Shown: positions 43,400 through 54,420 of the stretch, one piece after another | Layout of the letters: the number at the start of each line of letters is the position of its first letter | Position numbering within the stretch: position 1 is the first letter of the stretch | Assembly: GCF_950023065.1 (NCBI RefSeq) | Contig: NC_088679.1 | Location: 4,402,001 to 4,466,000 of the forward strand | Source of the DNA: Planococcus citri | Taxonomy: Eukaryota > Arthropoda > Insecta > Hemiptera > Pseudococcidae | Length of the DNA stretch: 64,000 nt | Reading direction: 5' to 3' | The notes under the pieces: generated by a model | Databases searched by the model: none | Seen by the model: only the letters and a program-made list of their open reading frames with translations | What the model was told of the DNA's origin: nothing | Program-made: the position numbers and the translations under genes

Positions 43400-44238
43400 T
43401 AATGACGTATGATGATTTCTTTCTAAACAAAGCTCTAATGAAACGTTCAAAGCATCGAGTATTACTGCAGGTTTTCAATTTTCATTTATTGAAAGTTGAG
43501 AGCTCTGTGCCATAAACTCAAAATGTTCGATACAATTTCGAAAAAAAAAATCTTCAAAGTTGCATCTTGATAAGTTACGTATTTTTAATAAACAGACTCG
43601 AAAGTAACGCCAACAAAAAGACATTACATGAAGCGTATAATTATAACTTATTATGAAGTTTATGAGATCCGGGTAAATTTTTTTAAACTGTAATCTAAAA
43701 TTTAATCAATTGAGAACCTATTTATTGTTTTAAGCTCTCACAGTAACTCAAAAGTTGTTGGTTTTTGTGAGAAAATCGCCCCTACTTTTATTTTTCCTCA
43801 GGTAACCACCAAAAAAAAAAAAAAAATGATACCTAGAGCCTCCCATAATTGAAAAAAAGAAAAGAAATGTGTTGAGAAAAATTAACACACCTTATTAAAA
43901 ATTACCAATATTTACAGCAAAATCATTTGACATATTTGGGTACCTACGTACAATTTTGAAATTGAGGCCTGCTTCCTGTCCCAGTCTCCTAACGATGAAG
44001 GCATCCTCAGTGTCAGATAATTTTTTGAACCGGATACCTAAATCCGAATCAAAAAAACATGGAAAATACATACATGACCAGCTAAAATTTCTGGAGCTTA
44101 AAGTATTTTGTATTTTTATATTTTTGGTGAATTCCAGTTGTTTCATTTTTGTGAATTATTTCAACTTTTTGAGAAAAGGGTGGCTAAACTGCCCGACGAA
44201 GTCCAGCATACGTACTGACAATCATCCTTAGATGCTTG
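43400..44238. other. unique sequence before second array
   Basis: No supported gene. Overlapping ORFs on both strands at 43895-44231 occupy the same DNA and neither shows family motifs. Confidence 0.3.
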
Positions 44239-44502
44239 GTAAATTTTCTTTACTTGTAACAAAAGCTTTATGCAGGTAGTTGAAAAAAATAACTTAGCTG
44301 GTAAAGTTGTCCTTATTCATAAGTTTCACTTTATTATGATACCAACCATCGAATTTGTTGGATTTTGCGGAAAAATAACTCCATATTTCGTGAGAGGCTT
44401 TTCATTTTTAGACACTTAATATTCTTCATCGCGTTTCAGTAAGTCTCCAGAAATTTTCCTTTTTTTCAAACTCTGTGAAAACCGACATTGTTAGTTGTCC
44501 AG

Positions 44503-44710
44503 ATGAGTGGCAGAAATGAATTGAAGAAAATCTGATCCGCTGAGAAGGAAGATATCAAAGATTGTGTGAAAGCTGACGCCGCACAATATAAAGAGTTTAT
44601 CAAATAACACGTTAGAAGTAGGCACAAATCAACTGAACCCAACAATGACCATTGACCAAACGCCGAAAGCAGGCATCTTGACTGGATAGAAAAATTGGGA
44701 AAAATCAAGG
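44503..44710 (+). pseudogene. Hsp70 lid-like exons, copy 1
   Basis: Homologous to 46906-47201 but with stops ('MSGRNELKKI', stop) and loss of the first donor. 'KEDIKDCVKADAAQYKEF' is preserved. The second exon is reduced to 'LDWIEKLGKIK' before the donor at 44711. Non-functional. Confidence 0.5.
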
Positions 44711-45571
44711 TAAATTTTCTTCAATAAGTAGTAATTTTTCAGTTTTGCTACTTTATGCTCCCAACCACAGAAGTAGTCAAATTACTCAAGCCTATAAAAA
44801 AAAGTACGAGTAATTCTATTTTTTTTTTCACTGTTTCTCAGCTCCAAAAAAGGTGTAGCTGATAGTCTCCCCACCCCTCCTCAAGTCACTCAAAATGAAC
44901 TTTCATTTCTACAGCACACGACAATTTGCAAAAAATTAAAACTGATACAATAAAATACGTTTCTAAACGTTTTATTTCTGTGTAAAAATTCCTATAAATG
45001 ATCATTTTTTTCAAAAATAAACCTCTCCCTGACCCCTGGATTTTCAAAACATTATACTTTGAGCTTTTTTGAAAAACTATGGGGCTCCGTACAGAAGCAG
45101 CCATCATTGATCAAGGAGCCAAATAAAATTTTTTTCCTAGAAGAAGATTATTTGGAGCAATTTTGACACAAAAAATGACCAATTTACACAATTTTAGAAG
45201 ATGAATTTACACCTATTTTATTTGACACCACACAAGAGGGCTCACATTGTTTGGGGATCAAGAAATTTTTTTTTAAAAATGAGGTTACCTATTCAGAATT
45301 AATTCCTACGAAAAATAGTTTTCTTGATTTCTTTCAATTTTGCAATCTCCGTTCAAGGAGACTGATAGACTACTGTTTAGAAAGATTGCTTCAAAATAAT
45401 TGAAATTGGAAAATATCAATGAACACTTGAACAGTATAGTTATCACCCTGAAAAACATATTTCCGGACAAATTTAAACAAGAAGCACGCTTGGAAGCCTC
45501 ATTTTTTGAAATAACAAGGCGATTTTTTTAGTATGTACCTAGTTACTTACGACAATTCTTTACTCATACAG
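44711..45571. other. intron and intergenic part of unit 1
   Basis: AT-rich, with long T and A runs and 'tgatcaaggagccaaa' blocks that recur in units 2 and 3. No exon seen. Confidence 0.4.
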
Positions 45572-45704
45572 AAATCCTCAAAATTTTGAAACTTGCGATT
45601 GGGCAACTAGAACTCTACAATAACAAATCTTTACCAGTTCTACTCGTATGGATTCCAACAATCAACAAGTTTTAAGTGTCATTGATATGAGTGAGAACAA
45701 GTAA
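45572..45704 (+). pseudogene. Hsp70 SBD-like exon, copy 1
   Basis: After 'ctcatacag': 'ILKILKLAIGQLELYNNK', 'LPVLLVWIPTINKF', stop. In the next frame it reads 'NNQQVLSVIDMSENK', stop. The less altered fourth copy joins these as 'AIGQLK...NNQQVLTVTFDMSDN'. In the Hsp70 SBD the corresponding stretch is 'LLGKFELxGIP...QIEVTFDIDANG'. One frameshift and one stop. The copy at 48934 is almost identical, including the defects. Confidence 0.45.
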
Positions 45705-46905
45705 AATTTTAGGTCTCGCTTTCAAAAAAAAACAACCCTAAAAATCTAGAAACGTGAGTTGATTTTTTTTTTTGAGAGAGAGCCCCTGCATGGATGAGAC
45801 GACTTTAGGCTTTGGTACAAACAATGAACAAAATCAATGACCGAATTGCTGAAAAGCTCCCTTGAATAGGTACTTCAAAAGCAACCTTCTAGGTATGATG
45901 TAAAACATAATCCATGATGCCAAGTTCAAGAACAGTTGTACCAGACCCGAAGCCACCATTTTCCACCCAATTTTACAAAAATTGAAAATACAATTCATCC
46001 AAATTTCACATTCTTGCGTCACGATTTTTTCAAGTAATCTGCTTTCTAAGAAAAAAATCTCCCCTCATCCCCCAGGCTACTTTGATCCTCTTGTACGCTG
46101 CTCCACTTCAACTTGGAAAAAATCAAGAAAAATGGAATAATTCAGAACCTATGAAATCTGTAAAAAAATTTCATATCTGATTGAAATCTCGCCAAATGAT
46201 ACGGGTAAATCGGTTCTTAAGAAAAACAAGTCATCAGCTAATCGCTGATTGCAAAATAGTTTTTGCATTTGCTTTCACCACAATATTGGTTAATGGTTCT
46301 AAAATTTGGTTGAAAAATTATCAATTTTTGAAAAATCTGAATTTAAACAATTTTATTTACCTTTTTTATCTATTAATAAAAAGTCTCATTTATCACTCCG
46401 GTATTCACGTAATTTTTTTTACAATATCAGTTACCAAAACTTTATCCAATATTTGGTCAGTCATTTGACAAAAAATCTAGTTTACACGAATATTTCTGCA
46501 GTCGTAATTAAATTTAAATAAAAAAATCAACAATTCGTGATTTTCACGAATACTAAACAAGTTATTTTCTTATTATTATGGCATATGATTCATTTCTCAA
46601 ACGCTGACAATCATCTCTAAATGTTTGGTAAATTTTCTTTACTACTTGTAATTAAAACTTTGTATAGGAAGTTGAATAAAATAGCGTAGATATCCAACTG
46701 GTCATGGTTGTCCTGATTCAGAAGTCTCACTTTATTATATGCTACCAACCCTCGAATTTGTTAGATTTTTTGGGAAAATAACTCCATATTTCGTGTCAGG
46801 CTTTTCTGTTAAGACATGTAATATTCCTCATCACGTTTCATGTAAATCTCCAGAAATTTTCCTTTTTTTCAAACTCTGAGAAAAACGACATTGTTTGTTA
46901 TCCAG
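45705..46905. other. intron between SBD-like and lid-like exons, unit 2
   Basis: Contains 'gctgattgcaaaatagtttt' and an ORF (46181-46468) that is repeated at 49506 only because the DNA is duplicated. Its frame is interrupted in unit 4. The shared donor lies at 46628. No gene is called. Confidence 0.4.
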
Positions 46906-47051
46906 ATGAGCAGAAGAAGTGAACCAAAGAAAATCTGGTCTCCTAAGAAGGAAGATATCAAAGATTGTGTGAAGGCTGACCTTACACAATATGAAGAGTT
47001 AATCACCTGTCAGAAGTACGAATCAACTAAACCCAACAATGACCAAAACGC
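46906..47051 (+). CDS. Hsp70 lid-like exon, copy 2 (intact)
   Basis: After 'tgttatccag' an ATG opens 48 codons plus 2 nt, ending at GTAAGT (47052). 'MSRRSEPKKIWSPKKEDIKD' leads to 'CVKADLTQYEELITCQ' and 'KYESTKPNNDQN'. 'SPKKEDIKDCVKADLTQYEE' corresponds to the start of the Hsp70 helical lid, 'LSKEEIERMVxEAEKYKxED'. The Hsp70 family has no Met start here, and the third copy has TTG, so the ATG is probably internal and the exon continues a reading from upstream. The downstream exon at 47152 completes the split codon. All copies of this exon with a donor are 146 nt. Confidence 0.6.
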
Positions 47052-47151
47052 GTAAGTATTCACGTCCTAGAAACAAAAGTAGATATATTGACTGGCTATT
47101 TGGGTGCAATCATGTATGTACGTTGTCACCTCGTACAAAGCTCCCCTTTAG
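47052..47151 (+). other. short intron of the lid-like region
   Basis: GTAAGTATTC...GTACAAAGCTCCCCTTTAG, 100 nt, with a pyrimidine-rich end. The copy in unit 4 is 53405-53506 (102 nt). Splicing here joins phase 2 to phase 1 and keeps the frame open. Confidence 0.55.
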
Positions 47152-47201
47152 AGCAATTCTAGAAGCCCAATATTATTATTTTGCACTGGAGAAAAATCAA
47201 G
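47152..47201 (+). CDS. Hsp70 lid-like exon 2, copy 2
   Basis: A 50-nt exon between 'ctcccctttag' and GTAAAT (47202). With the two bases from the previous exon it reads 'AAILEAQYYYFALEKNQ'. Known Hsp70 lids continue 'AKNALESYxFNMK' at this distance after 'SKEEIERMV', which fits 'ILEAQYYYF'. Identical sequence occurs at 53507-53556; unit 3 lacks it. The longer ORF 47039-47368 reads through the intron and is not the likely product. Confidence 0.5.
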
Positions 47202-48933
47202 GTAAATTTTCTTCAATAGTAATCCTGCAGGTTTTGCAATATTATGCTCCCAACCATGGAAATAATCGGATTACTCAAGCCTATAAAAAAAGTATGAGTA
47301 ATTCTCTTTTTTACTGTTCCTCAGCTTCAAAACAGATGTGTCTGATAGTCTTCCCCCCTACAAGTTAATGAAAAAGAAAAAATGAACTTTCATTTCTACA
47401 GCACATGAAAAATGTATTTTAAATGATCATTTTTTTCAAAAATAAACCTCTCATGACTCCTGGATTTTCGAAATATATTACCTGTTTTGAGCTCTTTTTT
47501 TTTTTGCAAAACAGCGGGACTCCTTAATGTTGCACCTATCATTGATCAAGGAGCCAGAGGTAATTTTTTCCGAAAATAAGATTATTCAGAGCAATTCATG
47601 ACACAGAAGAAATGTTAATTTTCGCGACATAATTTCATTTTTTTGGGTGAGTTAAGTAAGTAATTTTTTTCTATCATATCATTTTATTAGAACACCCTAC
47701 ATGAGGTGATGGGTACCTTTCAGAAAAGATTTTCTCCGTTTTTTTTTTTTTTTTCATTTTTCAAACCCAGTTTCATCAATTTTCCAGACACTTGTTTCAA
47801 ACATCAGTAATGAACCAAGGATGGGAAAAGGTCCGATTCATTCAATCGTCGTTGCGAACGACGAATTTGATCAATTAAGTACCTACAAATTTCTGCAGAG
47901 TAGACACATTTATGAAGGTAACACATCGGAGGAGTGTTGCTACGTATATAGGGAGACTCATTTTGAGAATTCAAATTTTTTCATCAGCCCCAAAAGCTAG
48001 GTAAATCGTTCAATCGTACTTGACGAATTTTTTTTTGTCCATTAAATTTAACTACCTCCAACCGTATTGAGGAAAGTATATCAGGATAATTGAAAGGAAT
48101 TTCAATGTAATGGAGGAAAAACTTGAAGATTAGTGCGTACTCATACTGACTTCATTGGCACAAAATCCAGAATAAGTAGAAAAAATTGAAGCGCATAGAT
48201 TGTATTATCACATCTTTATCTGCGAGAAGGTAAACACCAAAATGCTGAGGAACGAAACATTGAAACAAATAACACAACTACTTAGTAAGGTCTAAGGCAG
48301 TTCTTCTTTAAAAGTTTTAATGCCTTAAGCATCCAACCAATCAAGGTGATGGATTTCATGAAAAAAATGTCGTGGTCGTTAACTTATTTTCCTCGATTCC
48401 GAAATAAGTTGTGGTAAGAGCCTCCTTCTGGCTCAAATTTTAGACACTTTTTTAAAGAAAAAAATCTCACTCAGTTCTCAAACAATAGTGCCATATCCAT
48501 TTCAACGAAAATCATCTAAAACTGTCAACAAAATTTCACACAAGTTCAACTCTTTATTGATTTTTATTTTTTCTCATTATGGAGGACACCACACAAGAGG
48601 GCTCACATTGTTTGGGGATCAATAAATTTTTTTTTTTTAAATGAGGTTACCTATTGAGAATTAATTCCTTCTAAAAATAGTTTTCTTGATTTCTTTCAAT
48701 TTTGCAATCTCTGTTCAAGGAGACTGATAGACTACTGTTTAGAAAGATTGCTTCAAAATAATTGAAATTGGAAAATATCAATGAACACTTGAACAGTATA
48801 GTTATCACCCTGAAAAACATATTTCCGGACAAATTTAAACAAGAAGCACGCTTGGAAGCCTCATTTTTTGAAATAACAAGGTGATTTTTTTAGTATGTAC
48901 CTAGTTACTTACGACAATTCTTTACTCATACAG
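47202..48933. other. rest of unit 2
   Basis: No exon seen. 47846-47864 (TCGTCGTTGCGAACGACGA) is a near-palindrome resembling the satellite core at 37.7-42.6 kb. The repeat boundary at 48585 ('gacaccacacaagagggctc') starts the duplicated unit 3. Confidence 0.4.
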
Positions 48934-49066
48934 AAATCCTCAAAATTTTGAAACTTGCGATTGGGCAACTAGAACTCTACAATAACAAATCTTTTCCAGT
49001 TCTACTCGTATGGATTCCAACAATCAACAAGTTTTAAATGTCATTGATATGAGTGAGAACAAGTAA
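48934..49066 (+). pseudogene. Hsp70 SBD-like exon, copy 2
   Basis: Near-identical to 45572-45704, with the same stop and frameshift, so the damage predates the duplication. Confidence 0.45.
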
Positions 49067-50225
49067 AATCTTAGGTCTCACTTTCAAAAAAAAAACAACC
49101 CTAAAAATCTAGAAACGTGAGTTGATTTTTTTTTTTGAGAGAGAGTCCCTGCATGGATGAGACGACTTTAGGCTTTGGTACAAACAATGAACAAAATCAA
49201 TGACCGAATTGCTGAAAAGCTCCCTTGAATAGGTACTTCAAAAGCAACCTTCTAAGAACAGTTGTACCAGACCCGAAGCCATCATTTTCCACCCAATTTT
49301 ACAAAAATCGAAAATACAATTTATCCAAATTTCACATTCTTGCGTCACAATTTTTCAAGTAATCTGCTTTCTAAGAAAAAAATCTCCCCTCGCCCCCTAG
49401 GCTACTTTGGTCCTCTCGTACGCTGCTCCACTTCAACTTGGAAAAAATCAAGAAAAATGGAATAATTCAGAACCTATGAAATCTGTAAAAAGATTTCATA
49501 TCTGATTGAAATCTCGCCAAATGATACGGGTAAATCGGTTCTTAAGAAAAACAAGTCATCAGCTAATCGCTGATTGCAAAATAGTTTTTGCATTTGCTTT
49601 CACCACAATATTGGTTAACGGTTGTAAAACTTGGTTGAAAAATTATCAATTTTTGAAAAATCTGAATTTAAACAATTTTATTTACCTTTTTTATCTATTA
49701 ATAAAAAGTCTCATTTATCACTCCGGTATTCACGTAATTTTTTTACAATATCAGCTACCAAAACTTTATCCAATATTTGGTCAGTCATTTGACAAAAAAT
49801 CTAGTTTACACGAATATTTCTGCAGTCGTAATTAAATTTAAATAAAAAATTCAACAATTCGTGATTTTCACGAATACTAAACAAGTTATTTTCTTATTAT
49901 TATGGCATGGTAATGATTCATTTTCAAACGCTGACAGTCATCTCTACATATTTGGTAAATTTTCTTTACTTGTAATTAAAACTTTGTATAGGAAGTTGAA
50001 TAAAATAGCGTAGATATCCAACTGGTGAGGTTGTCCTGATTCAGAAGTTTCACTTTATTATGCTACCAACCCTCGAATTTGTTAGATTTTTTGGGAAAAT
50101 AACTCCATATTTCGTGACAGGCTTTTCTGTTAAGACATGTAATATTCCTCATCATGTTTCAGTAAATCTCCAGAAATTTTCCTTTTTTTCAAACTCTGGG
50201 AAAAACGACATTGTTCGTTATCCAG

Positions 50226-50371
50226 TTGAGCCGAAGAAGTGAACCAAAGAAAATCTGGTCTCCTAAGAAAGAAGATATCAAAGATTGTGTGAAGGCTGAC
50301 CCTACACAATATGAAGAGTTGATCACCTGTCAGAAGTACAAATCAACTGAACCCAACAATGACCAAACCGC
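50226..50371 (+). CDS. Hsp70 lid-like exon, copy 3
   Basis: 146 nt, open: 'LSRRSEPKKIWSPKKEDIKD', 'CVKADPTQYEELITCQ', 'KYKSTEPNNDQT', donor GTAAGT at 50372. The initial codon is TTG, not ATG. The following 50-nt exon is deleted (sequence jumps at 'agctccccttttgtattt'), so a correct transcript is unlikely. Confidence 0.5.
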
Positions 50372-52054
50372 GTAAGTATTCGCGTCCTAGGAACAAGTAG
50401 ATATGTTGACTGGCTATTTGGGTGCAATCATGTATGTACGTTGTCACCTCGTACAAAGCTCCCCTTTTGTATTTAAATGATCATTTTTTTCAAAAATAAA
50501 CCTCTCCTGACTCCTGGATTTTCGAAATATATTATGTACCTACTACCTACCTTGAGCTTTTTTTTGCAAAACTCTAGGGCTCCGTACTAAAGCATCTATA
50601 TTGATCAAGGAGCCAAAGGGAATACTTTTCCAAAAATAAGGTTATTCAGAGCAATTCTGACACAGAAGACAATTTTCGCGACATGATTTCATTTTTTTTT
50701 GTTTGGGCGAGTTCAGTAAGTAATTTTTTTCTATCACATCATTTTATTAGAACACCATACATGAGGTGAAGGGTATACCTTTCAGAAACTATTTTCTCCG
50801 GATTTTTTTCTATTTTTCAAACTGGTTTCATCAATTTTCCAGACACTTGTTTCAAACATCAGTATTGAACCGAGGATGGGAAAAGGTCCGATTCATTCAA
50901 TCGTTGTTGTAAACAGCAAATTCGATCAATTGAGTAACCTAAAAATTTCTGTAGACTAGATATATGTATTTGTGAAGCTAACATCGGAGGAGTGTAGCTA
51001 TATAGGGAGACTCATTTTAAAAATTAGAATTTCATCAGCCTCAAAAGCTAAATCGTTCTACTCGACTAATTTGTTCTGTCCATAAAAGTGAACTGAGTAC
51101 TTGTAAATACTCGAGTTTTCCAATCGTATGAAAGTAGGAATCAGGATAATTGAAAGGAATTTCGATGTAATGGAGGAAAAGCTTGAAGATTGATGGGTAC
51201 TTAGTACTTACCTCATACTGACTTCATTGGCACAAAACTGTTTCAACACACGATAATCTGGGAGAAAGTAAACACCAAATTTTAAGGAATGAAACATTGA
51301 AACAAACAACACAACTAGTTAGTTAGTTTTTCCTTAAAAGTTTTGATGCTATAAGCACCCAACCCATCAAGGCGATGGATTTCATGAAAAAAAACTGCCA
51401 CATTTTTCATTTTCCTCGAGTCCGAAATAAGTTGTGGCAAGAGCCTGCCTCTCCCATTAAGTAAATTCCAAGATATTTTGGTTCCCTTCATCCCTTGTAT
51501 GAAGTCGATTCGCTAGTTTAACAGAAAGAATTTACGGGAAACTATGGCTAGGAAGTGTGTATTATTGCAACTATTTGAATACAGATTGCACATATTGAGG
51601 TTGATTTTTGCAGCTGCAATGGCTTTCGTATCACAGAAATTACAGCTGTTCAATCTTAACACAATTCCAGCCAGCAGTCAGAAATTTATTCAATCGAAGT
51701 GTCTAGTACACTACTCACTCTTAAGTTGAAGAAAACGTATTTGAAAATTTCCCATTTTGGAGTCAAAATTCTTCTAAATATAACTACCCAACGTTGATCA
51801 AAAATATTCAAAAAATAAAATATTGGAGTCGGTAAAAATGTTTTGAAATTTTTTAATTTCTGGTTCGAATTTGAAATACCCTTTTTGCAAGAAAAAAATC
51901 TCACTCAGTTCTCAAACAAAAGTGCCATATTTATTTAAACGAAAATCATATTAGGTATATCTCTCAGAAAAAATTCATATGTTTTGTTTTTAATTTTTGT
52001 GATTTTGGGCAGACAATTCCTTACTTGTACAACATTTCTCAATCAAAATTTCGA

Positions 52055-52172
52055 AACTTGCGATTGGGTAACTAGAACACTCTACAAAAACAAATCTTTC
52101 TTAGTTATGTTCCAATAATCTACAAGTTTGATGGTCACTTTTGATATGACTGATAACAAATGCAAATTATGA
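52055..52172 (+). pseudogene. Hsp70 SBD-like exon, copy 3
   Basis: 'cttgcgattgggtaactaga' to 'gatatgactgataacaaatg' is homologous to the other copies, with stops ('LAIG', stop). Decayed. Confidence 0.4.
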
Positions 52173-53258
52173 AACACCGCTCGCCTTAAAAAAAAAACCT
52201 GAAAAGCATAGAATCATGTGAGTTGATTTTTTTTTTTTTGAGAGTTAGGTACTGCATGGATGCGACGACTCTATTATGCTTTGGTACTACAAACAATGAG
52301 CAAAATCAAAGACCAAGTTACTGAGTGGCTCCCTTAAATGCTTTAAAAGTAACCAAGTATGTAAGTAGGTAGAGGTAGCTATACTACATATAAAACATAA
52401 TCTATGGTTTCAAGCCCAAGAAAAGTTGTGCTGGAAGCCACTATTTTCCACTCAATTTTACAAAGATTAAAAATACAATTTATTCCAAAATTTCAAATTT
52501 CTGCGTCCGAATTCTTCCAAGTTATCTGCTTTATTCCAAGAAAAAAATCTCACCTCATCAGCCCAGTCTACTTTGGTTTTAGAAAAACTAGCCCCCTGCT
52601 AATCGCTGATTGCAAAATAGTTTTTGCATTTGCTTTCACCACAATATTGGTCAATGGTTCTAAAATTTTGTTAAAAAATTATCAATCAAATAAAATCTGA
52701 ATTTAAACAATTTTATTTACCTTTTTTATCTATTAATATGAAAAGTCTCGTTTATTTCTCCGGTATTCATGTAAGTTTCTTAACAATATCAGTTATCAAA
52801 ACTTTACCTAACATTCGGTCAGTGCTTTGACGAAAAATCTACTTTACACGAATAGTTCTGCTGTCGTAATTAAATTTAAATAAAAATTCAACAATTCGTG
52901 ATTTTCACAAATACCAAACAAGTTATTTTCTTATTTATGGCATAATGATTCACTTTCAAACGCTGACAATCATCTCTAAATGTTTGGTAAATTTTCTTTA
53001 CTTGTAATTAAAACTTTGTATAGGAAGTTGAATAAAATAGCGTAGATATCCAACTGGTGAGGTTGTCCTTATTCAGAAGTTTCACTCTATTATGCTACTA
53101 ACCCTTGAATTTGTTGGATTTTGCGGGAAAATAACTCCATATTTCGTGACAGCTGCTTTTCTGTTAGACACTTGATATTCCTCATCAAGTTTCAGTAAAT
53201 CTCTAGAAATTTTCCTTTTTTTCAAACTCTGGGAAAAACGACATTGTTCGTTATCCAG
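52173..53258. other. intron region of unit 4
   Basis: Matches 45705-46905 at lower identity. Shared donor at 52987. The ORF at 52404 mixes array and repeat sequence and is not supported. Confidence 0.4.
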
Positions 53259-53556
53259 ATGAGCCGAAGAAGTGAACCATAGAAAGTCTGGTCTTCCAAG
53301 AAGGAAGATATCAAAGATTGTGTGAAGGCTGACCCTACACAATATGAAGAGTTAATCACCTGTCAGAAGTACGAATCAACTAAACCCAACAATGACCAAA
53401 CCGCGTAAGTAATCGCGTCCTAGGAACAAGTAGATAAGTATGTTGACTGGCTATTTGGGTGCAATCATGTATGTACGTTGTCACCTCGTACAAAGCTCCC
53501 CTTTAGAGCAATTCTAGAAGCCCAATATTATTATTTTGCACTGGAGAAAAATCAAG
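53259..53556 (+). pseudogene. Hsp70 lid-like exons, copy 4 (one stop)
   Basis: First exon 53259-53404 (146 nt): 'MSRRSEP', TAG, 'KVWSSKKEDIKDCVKADPTQ'. Only this stop and a few substitutions separate it from copy 2. Donor GTAAGT at 53405, acceptor 'cccctttag' at 53506, second exon 53507-53556 identical to copy 2, donor at 53557. Splice structure is intact but the frame is not. Confidence 0.55.
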
Positions 53557-53804
53557 GTAAATTTTCTTCAATAGTAATCCTGCGGGTTTTGCTATTTTAT
53601 GCTTCCAACCGTAGAAATAATCGGATTACTCAAGCCTATAAAAAAAAAGTATAGGAGTAATTCTCTTTTCTTTTACTGTTTCTCAGCTTCAAACAAGATA
53701 TGTCTGATAGTCTTCCCCCCTTCAAGTTAATCAAAATGAAATATGAACTTTCATTTTTACAGCACATTAAAAGTCGCAAAAAATCTTTAGAAACAAAATA
53801 AAAT

Positions 53805-53993
53805 ATGTTTCTAAAGATTTCATGTATCTGTGTAAAAACGTATCTAAATGATCATTTTTTTTCAAAAATTTCTGCACTTGCGATTGGACAACTAAAGAAC
53901 TCTACAAAAACAAATAATCAACAAGTTTTGACGGTCACTTTTGATATGAGTGATAACAAATGCAATATTGGAACTGTTTCAAAAAAAACTTAA
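53805..53993 (+). pseudogene. Hsp70 SBD-like segment, copy 4 (open)
   Basis: A 62-codon frame contains 'ALAIGQLKNSTKTNNQQVL', 'TVTFDMSDNKCNIGTVSKKT' and then a stop. The order G-x-(L/F)...V-T-F-D-(M/I)...N corresponds to the Hsp70 SBD run 'LGKFEL...QIEVTFDIDANG'. Compared with copies 1 and 2, a deletion in the middle restores one frame. The first 25 codons are from intron-like sequence, so the start is not real. Confidence 0.45.
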
Positions 53994-54420
53994 CAATCAT
54001 AAACTCGTGTGAGTTGATTTTTTTTTTGAGAGTTACTGCATGGCTGCGACGACTCTAGGATTTAGTGCAAACAGTGAGAAAAATCAATGACCAAATTACT
54101 GAGTGGCTCCCTTAAATGCTTCAAAAGTAACCCAGTAAGTAGGTATAGAGGTACCTATACTATAAAACACATGTAATCTATGGTTCCAATTCCAAGAAAA
54201 GTTGTGCCGGAAGCCACTATTTTTCATCTAATTTTACAAAAATTAAAAATACAACAGTATCCAAAATTTCACATTTCTGCGTCACGATTCTTCCAAGTTA
54301 TCTCCATTCCAAGAAAAAAGTCTCACCTCGTATCCCAGGCTACTTTGGTCTTCTCGTACAATGCCCACTTCAAGTTGCAAAAAAATCAAGAAAAACGAAA
54401 TAAGTAAGTACATACCTATG

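Larger units (their letters stand above)
48585..51950 (+). repeat. recent tandem duplicate of unit 2 (unit 3)
   Basis: Collinear with 45224-48584 at an offset of about 3330-3361 bp and nearly identical over its first 1.3 kb ('agggctcacattgtttgggg', 'gaagcacgcttggaagcctc'). Differences are small indels, such as loss of 'aggtatgatgtaaaac' near 49255, and a deletion that removes the short lid exon (about 50467). Confidence 0.8.
44239..54420 (+). repeat. second array: four units of about 3.0-3.4 kb
   Basis: Landmarks repeat in order. A donor block GTAAATTTTCTTTACTTGTAA lies at 44239, 46628, 49954 and 52987. The lid-type exon is at 44503, 46906, 50226 and 53259. A second donor, after 'gaaaaatcaag', is at 44711, 47202 and 53557 (lost in unit 3). 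The SBD-like exon is at 45572, 48934, about 52055 and about 53870. Units 2 and 3 are nearly identical over most of their length (45224-48584 against 48585 onward). Units 1 and 4 are more diverged or truncated. The donors match the shared intron start of the first array, so both arrays come from the same gene family. Confidence 0.75.

Noticed and set aside
46181..49835. Repeated ORF 'MKSRQMIRVNRFLRKTSHQ...' at 46181 and 49506 as a gene family
   Set aside because: The copies are alike only because the DNA was recently duplicated. The frame is broken in unit 4 and there is no family match.
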